A DNA stretch of 64,000 bases from Blumeriella jaapii (GCA_009599575.1 VWND01000002.1:1302001-1366000); one strand, 5' to 3'; positions 1 through 11,605 are shown, counted from the stretch's first letter. Notes: generated by a model not told the origin, from the sequence alone. Numbers and translations are program-made.

Positions 1-540
1 CAGGGCATTAATGGGAGACGTGCTCAGCTGGCGATTTTGAACTGCAACCCACCCTCAAGCAAGCAGCGTTGTGAAAGAATCGTTTGCCCTATAGCCCGCC
101 GCTCTTCGAGCCTTTTTCTTCCAGACGGGATGGTTTTTCGTGGTGTTGATAAAACGATTCTTTATAAGTCCAGAAATTACAAGGTACCTATGTACTGTAA
201 ATAGGTATTTATTTTACATGTAAAAAAAAGGTACCTAGAAACCATAATAAAAAAAAATGGCTTTTCGTCATACATACCTACGCATATTCCGAATCTTCCC
301 ATCCCGCGGTTTTTATTTTTATTTCAGCTTTTGTATAATCCCTGAACGCACCTTCAGAACTGCGCAAGTTGGCGATGCCGAATGGTTTATCGCAAGCCTT
401 TTTTTTTTCTCTTTTTATTTTTTTTTTGGGTTTTTTTATATATATATATATACGCCGATATAACTAACGGCTTGCAATCATTTGGCGTGTCTGTTCCATC
501 GATGCTTTTTTTCCTCCTCGCTGAATGGCACTCTGTCGTC
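1..540. other. Non-coding, AT-rich stretch
   Basis: I see no credible gene here. There are T-runs and a short TA repeat near 437-452. The short open frames are low-complexity and have no recognisable protein features. Confidence 0.6.
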
Positions 541-548
541 GCGTCTGT

Positions 549-605
549 ATGGTAAGGTAGGTAAGGTAAGGTAGGTAGGTAGGTAGGTAGGTAGGTAGGT
601 AGGTA
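549..605. repeat. GGTA tetranucleotide microsatellite
   Basis: Runs of GGTA/GGTAA are visible, becoming a perfect (GTAG)n tract from about 567. A similar GTAG tract recurs at 13938-13966. Confidence 0.9.
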
Positions 606-696
606 CTTTGTAATTCCAAGCCATCCGAGCCATCCAAGCCATCCAACCGCTCTCCCCATCCAATCCTCTCCCCACGATATCACTCGCGGCTCTCAA

Positions 697-1137
697 GACA
701 GTTCAAACGGTCAAAACAGTCAAAACAGTTAAAACGGTCAAGACAGTCAAGACAGTTAAAACAATCAAAACAATCAAAACAGTCAATACAGTTAAGACAG
801 GCAAAGCAGTTAAAGCAATTAAAACAGTCAATACAGTTAAGGCAGGCAAAGCAGTTAAAGCAATTAAAACAGTCAATACAGTTAAGACAGGCAAAGCAGT
901 TAAAGCAGTTAAAGCAATTAAAACAGTCAAGGCAGTCAAGGCAGGCAAGGCAGTCAAAACAGTCAAGACAGTCAAGACAGTTAAGACAGTTAAGACGGTC
1001 AAAGCAGGCAAGGCAGGCAAGACAGGCAAGGCAGGCAAGGCAGGCAAGGCAGGCAAGGCAGGAATTAAAACAGTCAAAACAGTCAAGACAAGGCAGGCAA
1101 AACAGTCAAGACAGGCAAGACAGGCAGGCAGGCTCAC
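697..1137. repeat. 9-bp minisatellite with higher-order units
   Basis: About 440 bp consists of near-perfect 9-bp units of the form NNAARRCAR, for example TCAAAACAG, TTAAGACAG and GCAAGGCAG. Between about 790 and 930 five-unit (45-bp) blocks are themselves repeated three times. Because 9 is a multiple of 3, the minus strand has a 144-codon stop-free frame (Leu-Thr-Val / Leu-Pro-Ala repeats). I regard this as a by-product of the satellite. Confidence 0.92.
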
Positions 1138-1145
1138 ACGAACAG

Positions 1146-1300
1146 TAAGTACAGTGCAGTATAATACAGTGCAGTATAATACAGTGCAATGCAGTGCAAT
1201 ACAGTATAATACAGTGAGTGCAGTGCAATACAGTACAGTGCAATACAGTACAGTGCAATACAGTACAGTGCAATACAGTACAGTGCAATATTATACAATG
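1146..1300. repeat. CAGTRYARTA-type tandem repeat
   Basis: First CAGTATAATA-like units appear, then at least five copies of a 15-bp unit, ACAGTACAGTGCAAT. The array directly follows the 9-bp minisatellite. Confidence 0.9.
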
Positions 1301-1302
1301 CA

Positions 1303-1566
1303 CACGCCAATCGAGACCGAGAGACCGAGAGACCGAGAGACCAAGTGGAGAATCGTGTATTCAAGCCAGAGCCACCACCACCACCACCACGTCGCCTTTC
1401 CATATCAATACACGACCCGACACAACACAACACAACACAACACAACACAACACAACACACGACTCCTTAACTCCAAAGAAAGGAAAAGAACAGAAGAGAC
1501 AGAAAACGGAAACCCGTTCGCACACCCACCGACCTACCTACTACCTGCCTGCCTACGGACCTCCTC
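1303..1566. repeat. Cluster of short simple repeats 3' of the first gene
   Basis: It contains GAGACCGA repeats (about 1313-1342), a CCA run (1373-1390), a CACAACACAA run (about 1419-1458) and an A-rich segment. No gene is seen. Part of it is probably the 3' flank or 3' UTR of the minus-strand gene ending at 1567. Confidence 0.7.
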
Positions 1567-4500
1567 CTACTTCCCATCCCCCTCACCCCCCCACGCCACC
1601 TCCGCCACGTTCAACACCCTCTCCCTCTCCTGGCGCTCCATCATCTCCACCTCTCCAAAGTAGTCATCCGTGCTCTTCCTCAACACCATCGTCCCCGTGC
1701 TGGCGTAGCGGCTCCTCTTGAGCAAACCCGGCCCGAGACCCGCGCTGCCAGCGGCCTTCGCGCTGCCGGCGCGCTGCAAGTTCTGGCCGTAGTGATCCCA
1801 GTCCCGACCACTCCACGTCTTGAACTTGTCCTTCTTCGTGCCGCCCGGCGCAGGACCGAATCCGAAGTCCTCGCTGACGACCGCAAGCCTGGGCATGGCG
1901 GCACACTCGCCGTAGGAGCTCGGCTCGGCACGACGCTCCACGCTTCGCTCTGGTCCTCCATCGCGTGTGGTCGGGATGCCGATGCCCTCGTCCTCGGGGG
2001 ATGCCACGCCCGGGGACTTGGATTCCAGCCCGGGATGAACAACGCAATCGTCGTAGAACCTCGGGTCTGCAATGCTGATCCCGTCACTCGCGTCGACGTG
2101 CGGTGCATCCACGCCCCCGTCCACGTCAACCTTGTGCCTGACCGCCAGCTTGGGGATGTGCTGTCTCTTCGCTTGCTCCTCCTCCTCCTTTTTCTTCCTC
2201 TCGAACTCTTGCTCGGCGTGGATCTCGGCCTCCATCTCCTCCGTCGTCCGGAGCGTGAAGGGCAAGACTTCGAGCTCGGGGTATTCCAGCTCGCCAGCCA
2301 CAGACAAGCTGCCTCTCCGTCCGTTGGTCTGCTGGGACTGTTCGTCCTGGGTATCGAGTCGGTAGACCTTGTGCTTGATCTTGTTACCTACCCGGCCCCT
2401 GAAGCCTTCGCGAGCAATCTCGATCTCGGCGTGATGGCCGTCATCGTCATGCTCGAGACACCAGATGATCTCACCATCGTCCTTGTGACCCAGGACGGCA
2501 AAGTCTTTGACATCGACCCGATCCATCGCCCCAGCACTGATGCACCGCTCCACCCGGCTGTCCGAGTCGAAACGTGCCCAAGCAGCCGGAAACCGCTTGT
2601 CCGGCACCGTCGGTTTGGACTTCTTCACGATGTTCCGGCTCTTGGTCTTGGCCTTCGCTGCCGTGGCCGCCATCTCATCCTCCCACGAGTCCAACACAAG
2701 CTCTTTGACGGCCAGACGCTCTTGGAAACGGGCGTTGTATTCTTCCGCGGCACTCTTGTGGTTGTTGGGATCAACCTTTTTCTTCTTGCCCTTGGCCAAG
2801 CCACCGAAGATGGTTCCAAAGGCGCTTTTCGGTACGTCATCTTCCACGGCACTCTTCTTCCGCGCGACCGTCGCCTGTCGCCCCGGAAGTTGCAGATTGC
2901 TGGCGACTCTATCAGCTCTGCCATCTTTCTTGATGGCTCGGCCCCAGAGATGCGCAGAATCGTCGAGTTCGGCTAGAGGGTTGTGGAAAGTGCTAGGCCC
3001 AAGGCCAGGACTGAGCATGCCACCAGGGCCGCCGGTGCGGGGGCTCCGGAGCGACTCCGCGTCGAAAGATGGCATTGGAATGTCCAGCAGCTCTTCCATC
3101 TTTGAGGTGCCATCGTAGCTCTTAACCGTGAACCTGGTGGCCAACCGGTTGAAGACGGAAGGCTTCCGAGCTTGCGGTTCGCGCACTTCTTCCGACTCGA
3201 CCACGTGGAATTCTTCCTTGAATTTGCTAGGCACCGGCGAATTGCGCGTTCTGTGAGCATCGGAAGAGGCAAAGCGTGCTTCCATCAGGCTGAGCTCCGC
3301 TTCCCGTTCCCGAAATGATGCGGTTTCCGAGGCGAGAAGGGAGCTGTCATCATGTGTAGAGTGATGATGGTGTCTGGCCAAGGGAATCGAGAGACTGGTG
3401 GACGAACAATTGGCAGTAGGTGATGTCGTCAAGCAGAGGAGCGATTGGGAAACTTCTGCTGTTGAGTCAGCGATTCCAACCGAGATCCGCACAAGTGATT
3501 GGTTACCTCGGGACGTAGGAGTATCTCGCCCTTTACCTCCAGGAAAAAGGGACAGCAAGTTGAAGAATGAGTTTTCGCGCGAGTGTTGCATGCTGCCGGG
3601 GTTCGATGGATAGATGGAAGAGGTGCGGTGCTCAACCACCGCCCCCCAAGAGCTGGGGATTTGATCGCTCAGATGGTCGCTCGGATTCGCCGAGTCGGAG
3701 GTCGTTCGCAGATGGCGAGGGCGTTCAGTCCTGGCGACTGGTGAAGCATTGCTGATACTGGATGCACCGCGTTGATGCGATCCCCGCCTTGATAGTTGCG
3801 GCGAGGAAGCAGAACTATGAAGACCCTTGTTAGCAAGACGTTTTGAGATGTCCATCTCGTGCAGATGAACTTCTGTTGAAGCATCTTTGATGCCATCCAC
3901 GCCGCCCACGTCTTGATGAACCTGGCATTGATGTGTCGGATCGGCTGCCGTGCCGACGGTCTCTTGATCTTCGGGTTCCACGATCGTCTGCGCCGGCGAC
4001 CTAAGTCCCTGACTATGAAGCCATCGATCGACAGAAGGGGATTTCTCCCGAAGTCGCTCTGGGGCCAGAGTAACAGGAACCGCGTGTCCGCTGAGCTTTC
4101 GGAGATGCTCCCCTCGATTGTCAGTTGCGAATGACAAGCGCCACGCGGAGACGAGCGGATCTGTGAGGCTTGGAAGTCGCTGGGCTGCGAGAATGGGCGC
4201 AGCTGGTAATTCTGTCACGGAATTCCCACGCTTTCGGACAGGCACATACACCGGTGATTTGGCGTACCCGCTGCCATCAGAGAGCGCAGGTAAGCTGTAC
4301 CTTCGGGAAAGCTGAGCAGTAGAATGGACGGCCGAAGTACTTGAAGAAGCTCGATGAGACTGATTGTTGGGTGTTGTCGTCGATGCCGTGTCTACGAGCA
4401 GTCTGTGAGCCCTGTTGAAAGTCAGCCGGGGCCTGCTCAAGCTATCGCATGGTTGCATACTCTTCAAGAGGGCTCAGATGGGGAGATGGGAGGTAGAGCG

Positions 4501-5119
4501 GCTTCAAAGCCGGCAGAGCCAGCGTTGGAAGAGGCACAAAGTCACCAGGAGTCCATGCCGACGGACGTCCAGTATCGAGAGGTGTGGGCAAGTTGGAAGG
4601 CAAGGACTTTGCGTCATCGTCGTAGCCATCCTCATTGCTCAATTCATCCTTGATCCTTTTCTCCCTGATCCTCCTCAGCTCCGCTCGACGCTCGACTTCC
4701 TCCTCGCTCGTGCCGATGCTCTGCCTCGACAGCCGCTTCGACACGCCATCCTCTTTCGAGAGGTGCTTCTTGAGCTTCTGCGTCACGGCCTTGAGGGTGC
4801 TGGAGCTCCTCTTGGAACGGATGTGCTCCGACTCCGTGTCGGTTTCGCACTCTCTGTCGCATTCGAGAATCTCCCGGAACTTGGCACTGCTTTTGTGGAT
4901 GATGTGGTTTGCTCGGCACGGATCGCTGGGCGCGGTTTCTTCGAAGATGGCTCGCAGCTCGGTAGTATTGACCGAGACCCATGATGGTGGCGGCATGTGG
5001 TCCTTGGATCCGCGCTTGATGGCCTTCTGGGCTTGGGTGATGGGCCGAGATGGCAGGCAGTCGGGGGACGGGGGTGCACGGCTGGTGCAGCAGGTGATGG
5101 TCACAGGACAGGAGGGCAT
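1567..5119 (-). CDS. Large disordered protein of unknown function, two exons
   Basis: I do not recognise the family. Exon 1 (5119..4461) and exon 2 (4411..1567) are joined by a 49-nt intron (4460..4412) with donor GTATGC, branch CTGAC and acceptor ACAG. The junction keeps the frame (LEE|AHRLL) and gives 1167 residues. The protein is rich in Ser, Arg and Pro, with a charged helix-like stretch around residues 140-165. A more ordered block around 800-900 contains a run of hydrophobic and acidic residues (IIWCLEHDDDG). A Glu/Lys-rich coiled-coil-like stretch follows near the C-terminus. There is no signal peptide or membrane segment. I took the first in-frame ATG (5119); the frame stays open upstream to about 5311 without an ATG, and a start at 4996 is also possible. 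A cytoskeletal or signalling scaffold role would be a guess. Confidence 0.72.
4412..4460 (-). other. Spliceosomal intron of the large disordered protein gene
   Basis: The donor GTATGC, branch-like CTGAC and acceptor CAACAG are all present. Removing the 49 nt joins two long open frames. Reading through it instead meets a stop four codons after the donor. Confidence 0.85.
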
Positions 5120-5800
5120 CGTGTGTGGAATGACGAGGATTGCGAGAGGTGGAGGCAGCCCGCCGGCGAGGTGGTGTCGAGGTGCTGCCCTCGAATGCAG
5201 ATGGGGAGATGGAGTGAGTCCTGCTCTGCTGTTGTAGAAGAAGGAAGACGTGAGGAAGGATCTTGACAGAGTCAGAAGAGAAGGCACGTTGGACGCTGTC
5301 CGCGACTCCAAGAACCATGATTACAGCCTGGGTACTTCTAACGCGCCAGTGGTCGTCCACTCTCAGAAATCAATGCCAGTGTCTACCTACGTGTGGAATT
5401 CACACGGAACACACACACAGGAAGAGCTGCGGTCTTGGAAGGGGCAGCTGAGCTCGCGTGAGGTAGCTTGGCTTGTGGATGGGCGCCCCCTCCGCGGGCC
5501 ACCCTCCCCCCAGACCCGACCATCAAAGGCATCATTCATCACCCCTGACGCATACCGACAGTAGAAGACACCGATCGGTCCTCGAACAAGCGAGTCGATG
5601 CTTTGCAACACACACAGACACGCCAGCTTCGGCGGCAGGCCCTGAAGCGTATCTATAGCGCGGCCTTGTGCGGACAAGCAATGTGCCCGTATCGAAACTC
5701 GAGCGGCAAAACATCGACGGCAGCCTCGCATACCTACTGGAGAAACAGAATAGAAGAAGGATTGCGACATGGCCAGGAAAGCAAGAGGCAAGAAGCAGGA
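5120..5800. other. Intergenic, upstream of the large disordered protein gene
   Basis: This is presumed promoter and 5' UTR of the minus-strand gene. Open frames on both strands overlap each other and carry no recognisable features. I see no RNA gene. Confidence 0.45.
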
Positions 5801-5802
5801 TA

Positions 5803-5832
5803 CAGAGAGAGAGAGGGAGGGAGGGAGGGAGG

Positions 5833-5914
<82 letters not shown>

Positions 5915-6015
5915 CGAGAGAGAGAGCGAGAGAGAGCGAAAGAGAGCGAGAGAGAGCGAAAGAGAGCGAAAGAGAGCGAGAGAGAGAGAGCGAAAGAGAA
6001 AGATAAAGAGAGATA
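5803..6015. repeat. GA-rich purine tract
   Basis: GGGA repeats (about 5813-5838) run into a long (GA)n tract interrupted by GCGAGA and GAAAGAGC units. The strand asymmetry is extreme: plus is all purine. Arg/Glu or Leu/Ser open frames here are translation artefacts. Confidence 0.93.
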
Positions 6016-7398
6016 AGAGGTACTAAGCATTATTTTCTGCATGTATCGTAACCACTCGTCCGCTCGCACAACCATGCCAAATTAGAACATGCCTTTTTCA
6101 ACCCATCCGCTTCATATGCACCAAGCCGTACCGCCCATCCCCAGGCTCGACCCAATCCGTATGGATCGAGTCCAGAAAAAAAACAAAAAAACCCCCCCAA
6201 AAAAGACAATCCAACGAATAGTATCAAATCCCTACAGGGCCCGCTCGTGTGACGCAACGCGCCTGGCCCCATGGTGCCGCGCAAACGCAAAATCGACGTT
6301 CTTCCCTAATGTTACAATTTTGGAGCGGGACGAAGGCATGGTCGAGAGCAATCGCGATGCACGCGTACCATCCTATCCCCCCTCCGAATGGATCCCATAA
6401 ATGTTGGGACAAGAATTCTGGAAATCGCAAAATCGTATCGTGAATGTGGCGGGTGAAATCATCCGTCCATCCCCGTGCCGGGATGCGACGATGGAGTAAA
6501 TGGCTTTTCGAAATCTCATGCGGAACGCCGGCAATGCCAAACAAGAAAACGCTCAAATCGCAGAAGTTGGGTATTTGCTGTTCGTGGGACACATGACTCT
6601 CCCGATCTCATCGGGTTTCTCAACCGCCGTGCGTCGTTCGCCTCGAGATCCCGAGAGGCTCAACACTCGATGGAGCAGGCTCTGGCGGGACCCGGCTCCT
6701 CCTCCACCTTGGAACTGAGAGCCCCACACGCTGCCCCGAAAGCGTGGCCCCGACGTGCGCGCGCCGCACGGGAGCCGGCGGTCGACGTCCGGTGGCGACG
6801 CCACGCCGTCCATGCTGGTGTGGCGATCCAGCTCTTCTTCCCAGCCATACCGGTCCGGACTGGTGGTGCTGGATGCGGACGGGATGCGCGCAGCCGCGCT
6901 GGCCACACGGGTGTCGAGGGTCAACGCGCACCGGCGGGACCGACCGTCGACCCAGGGGCGGGGGGCGGCCGTGGTGGGCGCCAGACGGGTGCGCGAGTCG
7001 TGGGCAGGCGAGTGCGCGACCCACGTTCCGTGCGGGGGCTCGACCTCCACATCCGTCGTGGTCATCGCCACCGACGCCGACGCATCCCCGGCCCGAGGAC
7101 CATCCGGGACCCGAGACGCGGCCGGGTCCGACACCTGTGGGGGGACAGGCCACGCGTGCGGCAAGGCGATGCGGCGGCGGCTCCGCGGCATCCCGTCGGC
7201 GTGCGGCTCGGGTGCGCCGCCACCATCGACACACTCCCGCGCGGCCACGCGGCCCCCCATGACCCCGTCGTCTCGTCGTCCGGCGGATGGCAGCGATCGG
7301 CGCGGTTCGCCCGACGCGCGACGTCCGGTCCCACGGGCGGGCGATGCGGCGGGACGGGGGACCCCGTGCGCACGGGGGCACGGCGTGGCCGGTCGCCC
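6016..7398. other. Intergenic region; GC-rich from about 6620
   Basis: From about 6620 the DNA becomes very GC-rich, and long stop-poor frames occur on both strands (plus 6475-7404, minus 6620-8167). They are mutually overlapping, low in protein-like character and Arg-rich, as expected from base composition alone. It probably holds the 3' UTR of the minus-strand RGS gene. No gene is supported. Confidence 0.5.
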
Positions 7399-8597
7399 TC
7401 ATAAGGCCGATCCGGGGCAGTCGTCGCTCTTCTCCTTGCCGAGGTAATGCCGCGACGAGCTCGGGTGGGAACTGTGACTCGATCGGCCGTTCTTCCATCC
7501 GAGCTTGGCGCCCATCTTCTTCCAGCCGCTGCCGCCGTCCCGGGAGTGGCGCGGGCTGGTGCCGGGCGAGGCGTCGAAGTAGATGTTGGACGTGGGCGGC
7601 GTGCTCGGCGGCGTCATGGGCTCGAGGGCCGAGCCGGAGGGCGACGGCGAGTCGGTGCTGTAGTCCGTCATGTGATCGGGGCCTTCGGCGGGCGAGGTCG
7701 CCACGGATCCCGAGATGTAGGTCGACAGGCGCGAGATGCCCGACCGGCTCAGGGCCAGGCTGAGGTGCGAGTGGTGCGAGTGGCGGGGCGAGGGCCCGTG
7801 GTGGGACGGGGCGTGGTGGTCGCTGGTTGACGAGGGGCTGCGCTCCCGGCCGCGCGGCTGGCCGGGCGACAGCGAGCGCTCGTCCAGCGAGCCGGCCATG
7901 TAGGCGTCGGCCATCGACTCGTCCGAGGCCCAGGGGCTGGACACGGACGGGTCGGGCCCGCGGGCCGGCGTCACCGAGTTGAGGAAGGGCACGAGCACCG
8001 ACTCGTCCATGAGCTCGTAGATGATCTTGACGGCCGTGTTGAGCTGCACCGGATCCGGGGGCGCGTGCTCGCACGGCTGGGAGAGCAGGTGGTCGCGCAC
8101 GTTGGACGGCAGGTTGACCTCGCGCGGGCCGTTCGGGACGATGTAGGCGCCCAGCAGCTTCTGCCACAGCATCATCACGTACTCGGCATCGCGCGGCGTC
8201 GCGTAGGGGGCCTTGTCCATCATGTCCCGGTGGTGCTTCGCGTAGCGCTTGGCGTCCATGGTGAACTCCAACGTCTCCAGACAGTGGTTCTGCGACAGGT
8301 ACTGCATGAAGGCGGCCAGGGTCCAGGGCGGCGGCGCGGCGTTGGACAGCACCTCCTGCAACGTCGGCCGCCGCGGGCAGTAGGGGAGGGACGGATGGCG
8401 AGACTCAGGGGTCTCGAGGGCAGGAAGTCGCCCGACGACATGAAGCCTTCGTCGTCCGCGTCACAGTCCGAGAGGACCGACGAGGCGCGCGGGGACGTCT
8501 CCCGCGAGGAGGAGGAGGAGGAGGAGGAGGTGTGCAGGTGCAGGGCCGGCGGCAATCGAGTTCGCGACCGGCGCCTCGGGTTCCGGAGATACTTCAT
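7399..8597 (-). CDS. RGS-domain protein (regulator of G-protein signalling), frame broken once
   Basis: RGS proteins speed GTP hydrolysis by heterotrimeric G-alpha subunits. The segment APPPWTLAAFMQYLSQNHC followed by LETLEFTMDAKRY, then LLGAYIVPNGPREVNLP and VPFLNSV, matches the short RgsA/Rgs2-like fungal RGS proteins, whose domain lies near the N-terminus (here about residues 88-210). The C-terminal half is Ser/His/Pro-rich and disordered, ending in a basic KKMGAKLGWKNG patch. ATG 8597 starts MKYLRNPRRRSR. That frame must shift near 8400-8460 to enter the RGS frame, which has a TGA at about 8461 and no ATG. One extra base, for example in the CCCC run near 8405, gives a continuous 399-residue protein. 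I found no convincing intron. Assignment to RGS is firm; the RgsA subtype is from memory of the family. Confidence 0.82.
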
Positions 8598-9540
8598 GGG
8601 CACACGACGAGCGCCCTACGCGAAACCTCGGCCGCCGCGGACGGAGCGTCAGGGCACAGCCGCGATGCGGGCGGGAAGGGCGTCGTGCCGGGGGATGGCG
8701 ACGGCGCACGACACACATATACCTGGGCGGGGAATCGGGGGACGTGGTCACCGCGGGCTCCGTGGGCCGGGTCGATTCCTGTGGCGGGCCCGGGCGAGCA
8801 GCAGACGTTCGAACGGGCGCGAAGGGGATGGGGAGAGGTCGTGAGGTTGCGAGGTCGTGGGAGGGAAGCCGGTCCGCGTCGGATGCCGCGTCGTCGCAGG
8901 GCGTGCGGACCAAGGCGAGGCCGGCGCGGGCTGCACACACACACCGGGCTCACGCCGTCGTCCCGTCGGGGGCACTTCTCGTGGCGCTGGGCGCGTCCGC
9001 GCGACGGACACCGGGTCGCGGGCGAGGCGCGATGGGCGACGGGCTCGCCGCCGTCGGGAATCGATGCTGGCCGGCGCGGATTCCGCACGTCTGCAGGCCC
9101 GCGGGTGCGCCAGTGGTGGTGGTGGTGGTGGTGCGGTGGTGCGGTGGCACGCCGTGGAATGCGGTGCGACCTGCCAAAGCGAGCAGCAGCGCTGGCGGAG
9201 CGGACAGCCCGCGCGGGTGCGAGGGCGTTGGGAACGAGCGGCGGGAGGCGGGCGACGGATGTGCGGCCACGTCGACGCTCGCGGGCTCGCGGCGACGAGA
9301 GCGAGGACGAATATAAGGGAGGAATCGCAGGCCGGCGCGGATGGCACAGCGTGATCCGGTCAAGCGGCGTCGCGTGCGGAGATATGTCAATCGGCGGCGG
9401 GGGGGGCGGGGTGGTGGGGGTGGTGTTGTCGTGCGGTCGGGCGGGCGGTCGTGTGGTCGAGTGGTCGAGTCGTCGTCGTATTCTCAGGTCGGGAGAAAAG
9501 GAGGTCGAGAAGGTGTAAGTTTAGAGAAAGTCAAGCTGGG
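8598..9540. other. GC-rich upstream region of the RGS gene
   Basis: No supported gene. Long Arg/Gly/Pro-rich frames on both strands are composition effects. A GGT-type run occurs at about 9114-9135. It probably contains the promoter and 5' UTR of the RGS gene. Confidence 0.45.
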
Positions 9541-9870
9541 ACGGTCTTGGGGGAAAGCTTAAGAGAGAGGGCGAGGGCGAGGCCGAGGCCGAGGGCGAGG
9601 CGACCAGGAGGGGAGGGCACTGGGGAAGGGCCGTTGTTATTATTGTCGTGGGTGGCGCGGGGAGGACAAAGAAATGGCGGAGGTGGAGGGGGAGGGTTGA
9701 GAGTTGAGGGTGGAGGGGGAGGGATTGTGGTCGAGGTGGAGGGTTTGTGGTGGGTGGGTGGAGGGTTTGTGGTCGAGGGTTTGTGGTCGAGGGTGGAGAT
9801 GGGATGGAAGTGGAGAGGGAGGGGGAGGGGGGGAGGGGGGAGGGGGGGAGGGGGGGGGGGGCGTTTTGTG
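9541..9870. repeat. G-rich, strand-asymmetric simple repeats
   Basis: GAGGGCGAGGCCGAGG repeats (about 9560-9600), then units of GTTTGTGGTCGAGGGT (9735-9795), then GGGGGGAGG runs (9815-9862). The plus strand has many G-triplets, so G-quadruplex formation is conceivable. Confidence 0.85.
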
Positions 9871-9954
9871 ACGAACGTCGCGTGTCGGGGATGGGATGGG
9901 ATGCGGATCCCTACCCTCCTCCTGGCTGGGGCCGAAGTCTGTTTGTATGGCGGG

Positions 9955-10095
9955 ATGGCACAGGAGGCACTGGCACCGTAGGCACAGGAGGCACAGTAGG
10001 TAGGCACAGTAGGTACTGCACAGGACAGGACAGTACAGAGGTACAGTAGGTACAGTACAGTACACAGTACACACACACAGTACAGTAGCGCAATG
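9955..10095. repeat. CAGTAGGTACAGTACAG-type repeats
   Basis: Overlapping GGCACAGGAGGCAC, CAGTAGGTA and ACAGTACAGTACAC units. The GTACAGTAC palindrome is the same motif that is scattered over the rest of the window. Confidence 0.8.
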
Positions 10096-10174
10096 TAGCA
10101 CGGGAGGGGAGGAAGTATGCTGCCCGCCTGGCCCTGGACCGGGACTGGAACGGGGCCTGGACGGGTGGAGTCGC

Positions 10175-10265
10175 GTTGAGTTGCGGTGCGTGGAGTTGAG
10201 TTGAGGGGAGTGGAGGGGAGTGGAGGGGAGTTGAGTCGAGTCGAGTCCAGGTGCGTCGAGTCGAG
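10175..10265. repeat. GGAGTTGAGTCGAG-like repeats
   Basis: Degenerate repeats of GAGTTGAG, GGAGTGGAGG and GAGTCGAGTC on the plus strand. Confidence 0.75.
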
Positions 10266-10334
10266 AGCCGAGTCCCAGGATGATGAAGGAGGGAAGTCGA
10301 CGATGGACGTCGACGATGGCGATGGTGTGCGCTC

Positions 10335-10437
10335 TTGCTCGCTCTTTCTCTTTCTTTCTTTCTGTCTTTCCTTCTTTCCTTCTTTCTTTCTTTCCCTCTT
10401 TCTTTCCTTCTTTCCTTCTCTCTCTCTCTCTCTCCTG
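10335..10437. repeat. CTTT/CCTT pyrimidine microsatellite
   Basis: A (CTTT)n and (CCTTCTTT)n tract ends in a CTCTCT run. Phe/Leu/Ser frames across it are artefacts. Confidence 0.92.
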
Positions 10438-10615
10438 CGGCAGCCACGGCGGCCACATCTCGCGTGAAAGAGAGAGAGAAACATCGAACAAGCGGGTCAC
10501 GGGTCTCGGGTCTCGGTCTCAGGGTCTGCGGCGGGATCCCTGCTAGCCGCTCGACGCGTGGGACCGGTGGACGGGTGGGCGAGCTTTAGCGTGGAAGGAG
10601 ATTGCAGGACCTAGT

Positions 10616-10830
10616 GATGGCGGATGGGGGATGGGGGATGGGGGATGGTCAATGGTCAATGGGGGATGGGGGATGGTTCATGGTTCATGGCTCATGGCTG
10701 ATTGATGGCTGATGGTTGATGGTGAACGGTGAATGATGGTTGACGGTTCATGGCTGATGGCTGATGGCTGATGGCTGATACCCGATCCCCCATCCCCAAT
10801 ACCCGATACCTGACACCCGAAACCTGACAC
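10616..10830. repeat. GATGGGG / GGCTGATG minisatellites
   Basis: Units of GGGGGATG, then GGTTCATG and GGCTGATG (four perfect copies around 10752-10780), then ATACCCGAT/ACACCCGAAACC-like units on the same strand. Confidence 0.85.
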
Positions 10831-11024
10831 CCGCGGCTGTCCCTCCATCCACCACGGCCATGTCCGAGAGAAGAGGGCGTGAGGGCCGTGGTCGGGGTCG
10901 GGGTCGGTGCGATGCCACTCTACCTCGCACGGGTCGATGGTGAAGCCGCCGCCGCAGCATGGGCGAGACGGCACGACCGCGGTGCAGCGCCATCACGGAA
11001 CATTCGATTATGCCGCTGGGCCGG

Positions 11025-11260
11025 GGGGGCGGTGGGGCGGTGGGGCGATGGGGCGATGGGGCGACGGGGCGCGCTAGAACCGGCGCAGAAGCAGCTAGAG
11101 AAGACGAAGACGAGAAGACGCGAAGACGAGAAGACGAGAAGACGGGTGGACGGGCGCCACAGTGGGGCGGGGCGGGTCATGGTGCGTGACGGGGCGTGAC
11201 GGCGAGTGACGGTCGGTGACGGTGGGCCAGGCTGGGTTAGGCGGAGTGGGCAGGGGGGTG
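11025..11260. repeat. GGGGCGAT, GAAGACGA and GTGACGG repeats
   Basis: Three adjacent short arrays: GGTGGGGCGAT units (11025-11070), GAAGACGAGAA units (11098-11145) and GGCGTGACGG/GGTGACGG units (11180-11225). Confidence 0.8.
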
Positions 11261-11327
11261 GGGGTGTGTGGGTGTGTGTGGGTAGATACCGTCCTGTACA
11301 CCGTACAGTACGGTACGGTGGGAGGGC

Positions 11328-11480
11328 CGGCTGGAATGGGATGGAATGGGATGGAATGGGATGGAATGGGATGGAATGGGATGGGATGGAATGGAACGGA
11401 ATGGAATGGAATGAATTGGATAAATGAATTGGAATGGAATGAATTGGAATGGAATGAATTGGAATGGAATGGAATGCTCG
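11328..11480. repeat. GGAATGGGAT / GGAATGAATT minisatellite
   Basis: Five copies of the 10-bp unit GGAATGGGAT pass into GGAATGAATT units. The resulting WNGMEWDGM-like frame is an artefact. Confidence 0.93.
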
Positions 11481-11550
11481 GCTCTCTCGCAGCCGACGCA
11501 AGCAAGAGCAACAAAGGCCCGGTCTGGGTTACGGGTACTGAGTACTAAAG

Positions 11551-11605
11551 GTTCTACTGTACTGTAAAGGTTCTACTGTACTGTACTGTACTGTACTGTA
11601 CTTTA
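11551..11605. repeat. TACTGTACTGTA array
   Basis: CTACTGTACTGTA occurs in a cluster, each unit palindromic around GTAC. It belongs to the dispersed GTACAGTAC family. Confidence 0.85.

Noticed and set aside
703..1663. Stop-free frames over minisatellites (Leu-Thr-Val repeats, Gln-Tyr-Asn-Thr repeats)
   Set aside because: Direct translations of tandem repeats with no start context, intron or homology.
6475..8167. Long open frames on both strands (309 codons plus, 515 codons minus)
   Set aside because: They lie in very GC-rich DNA, overlap each other and the RGS gene, and are Arg/Pro/Ala-rich without any motif. Base composition explains them.
8532..10500. Frames of 150-330 codons on both strands
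   Set aside because: Arg/Gly/Pro or Lys/Arg-rich, overlapping in four or more frames, and crossing simple repeats.
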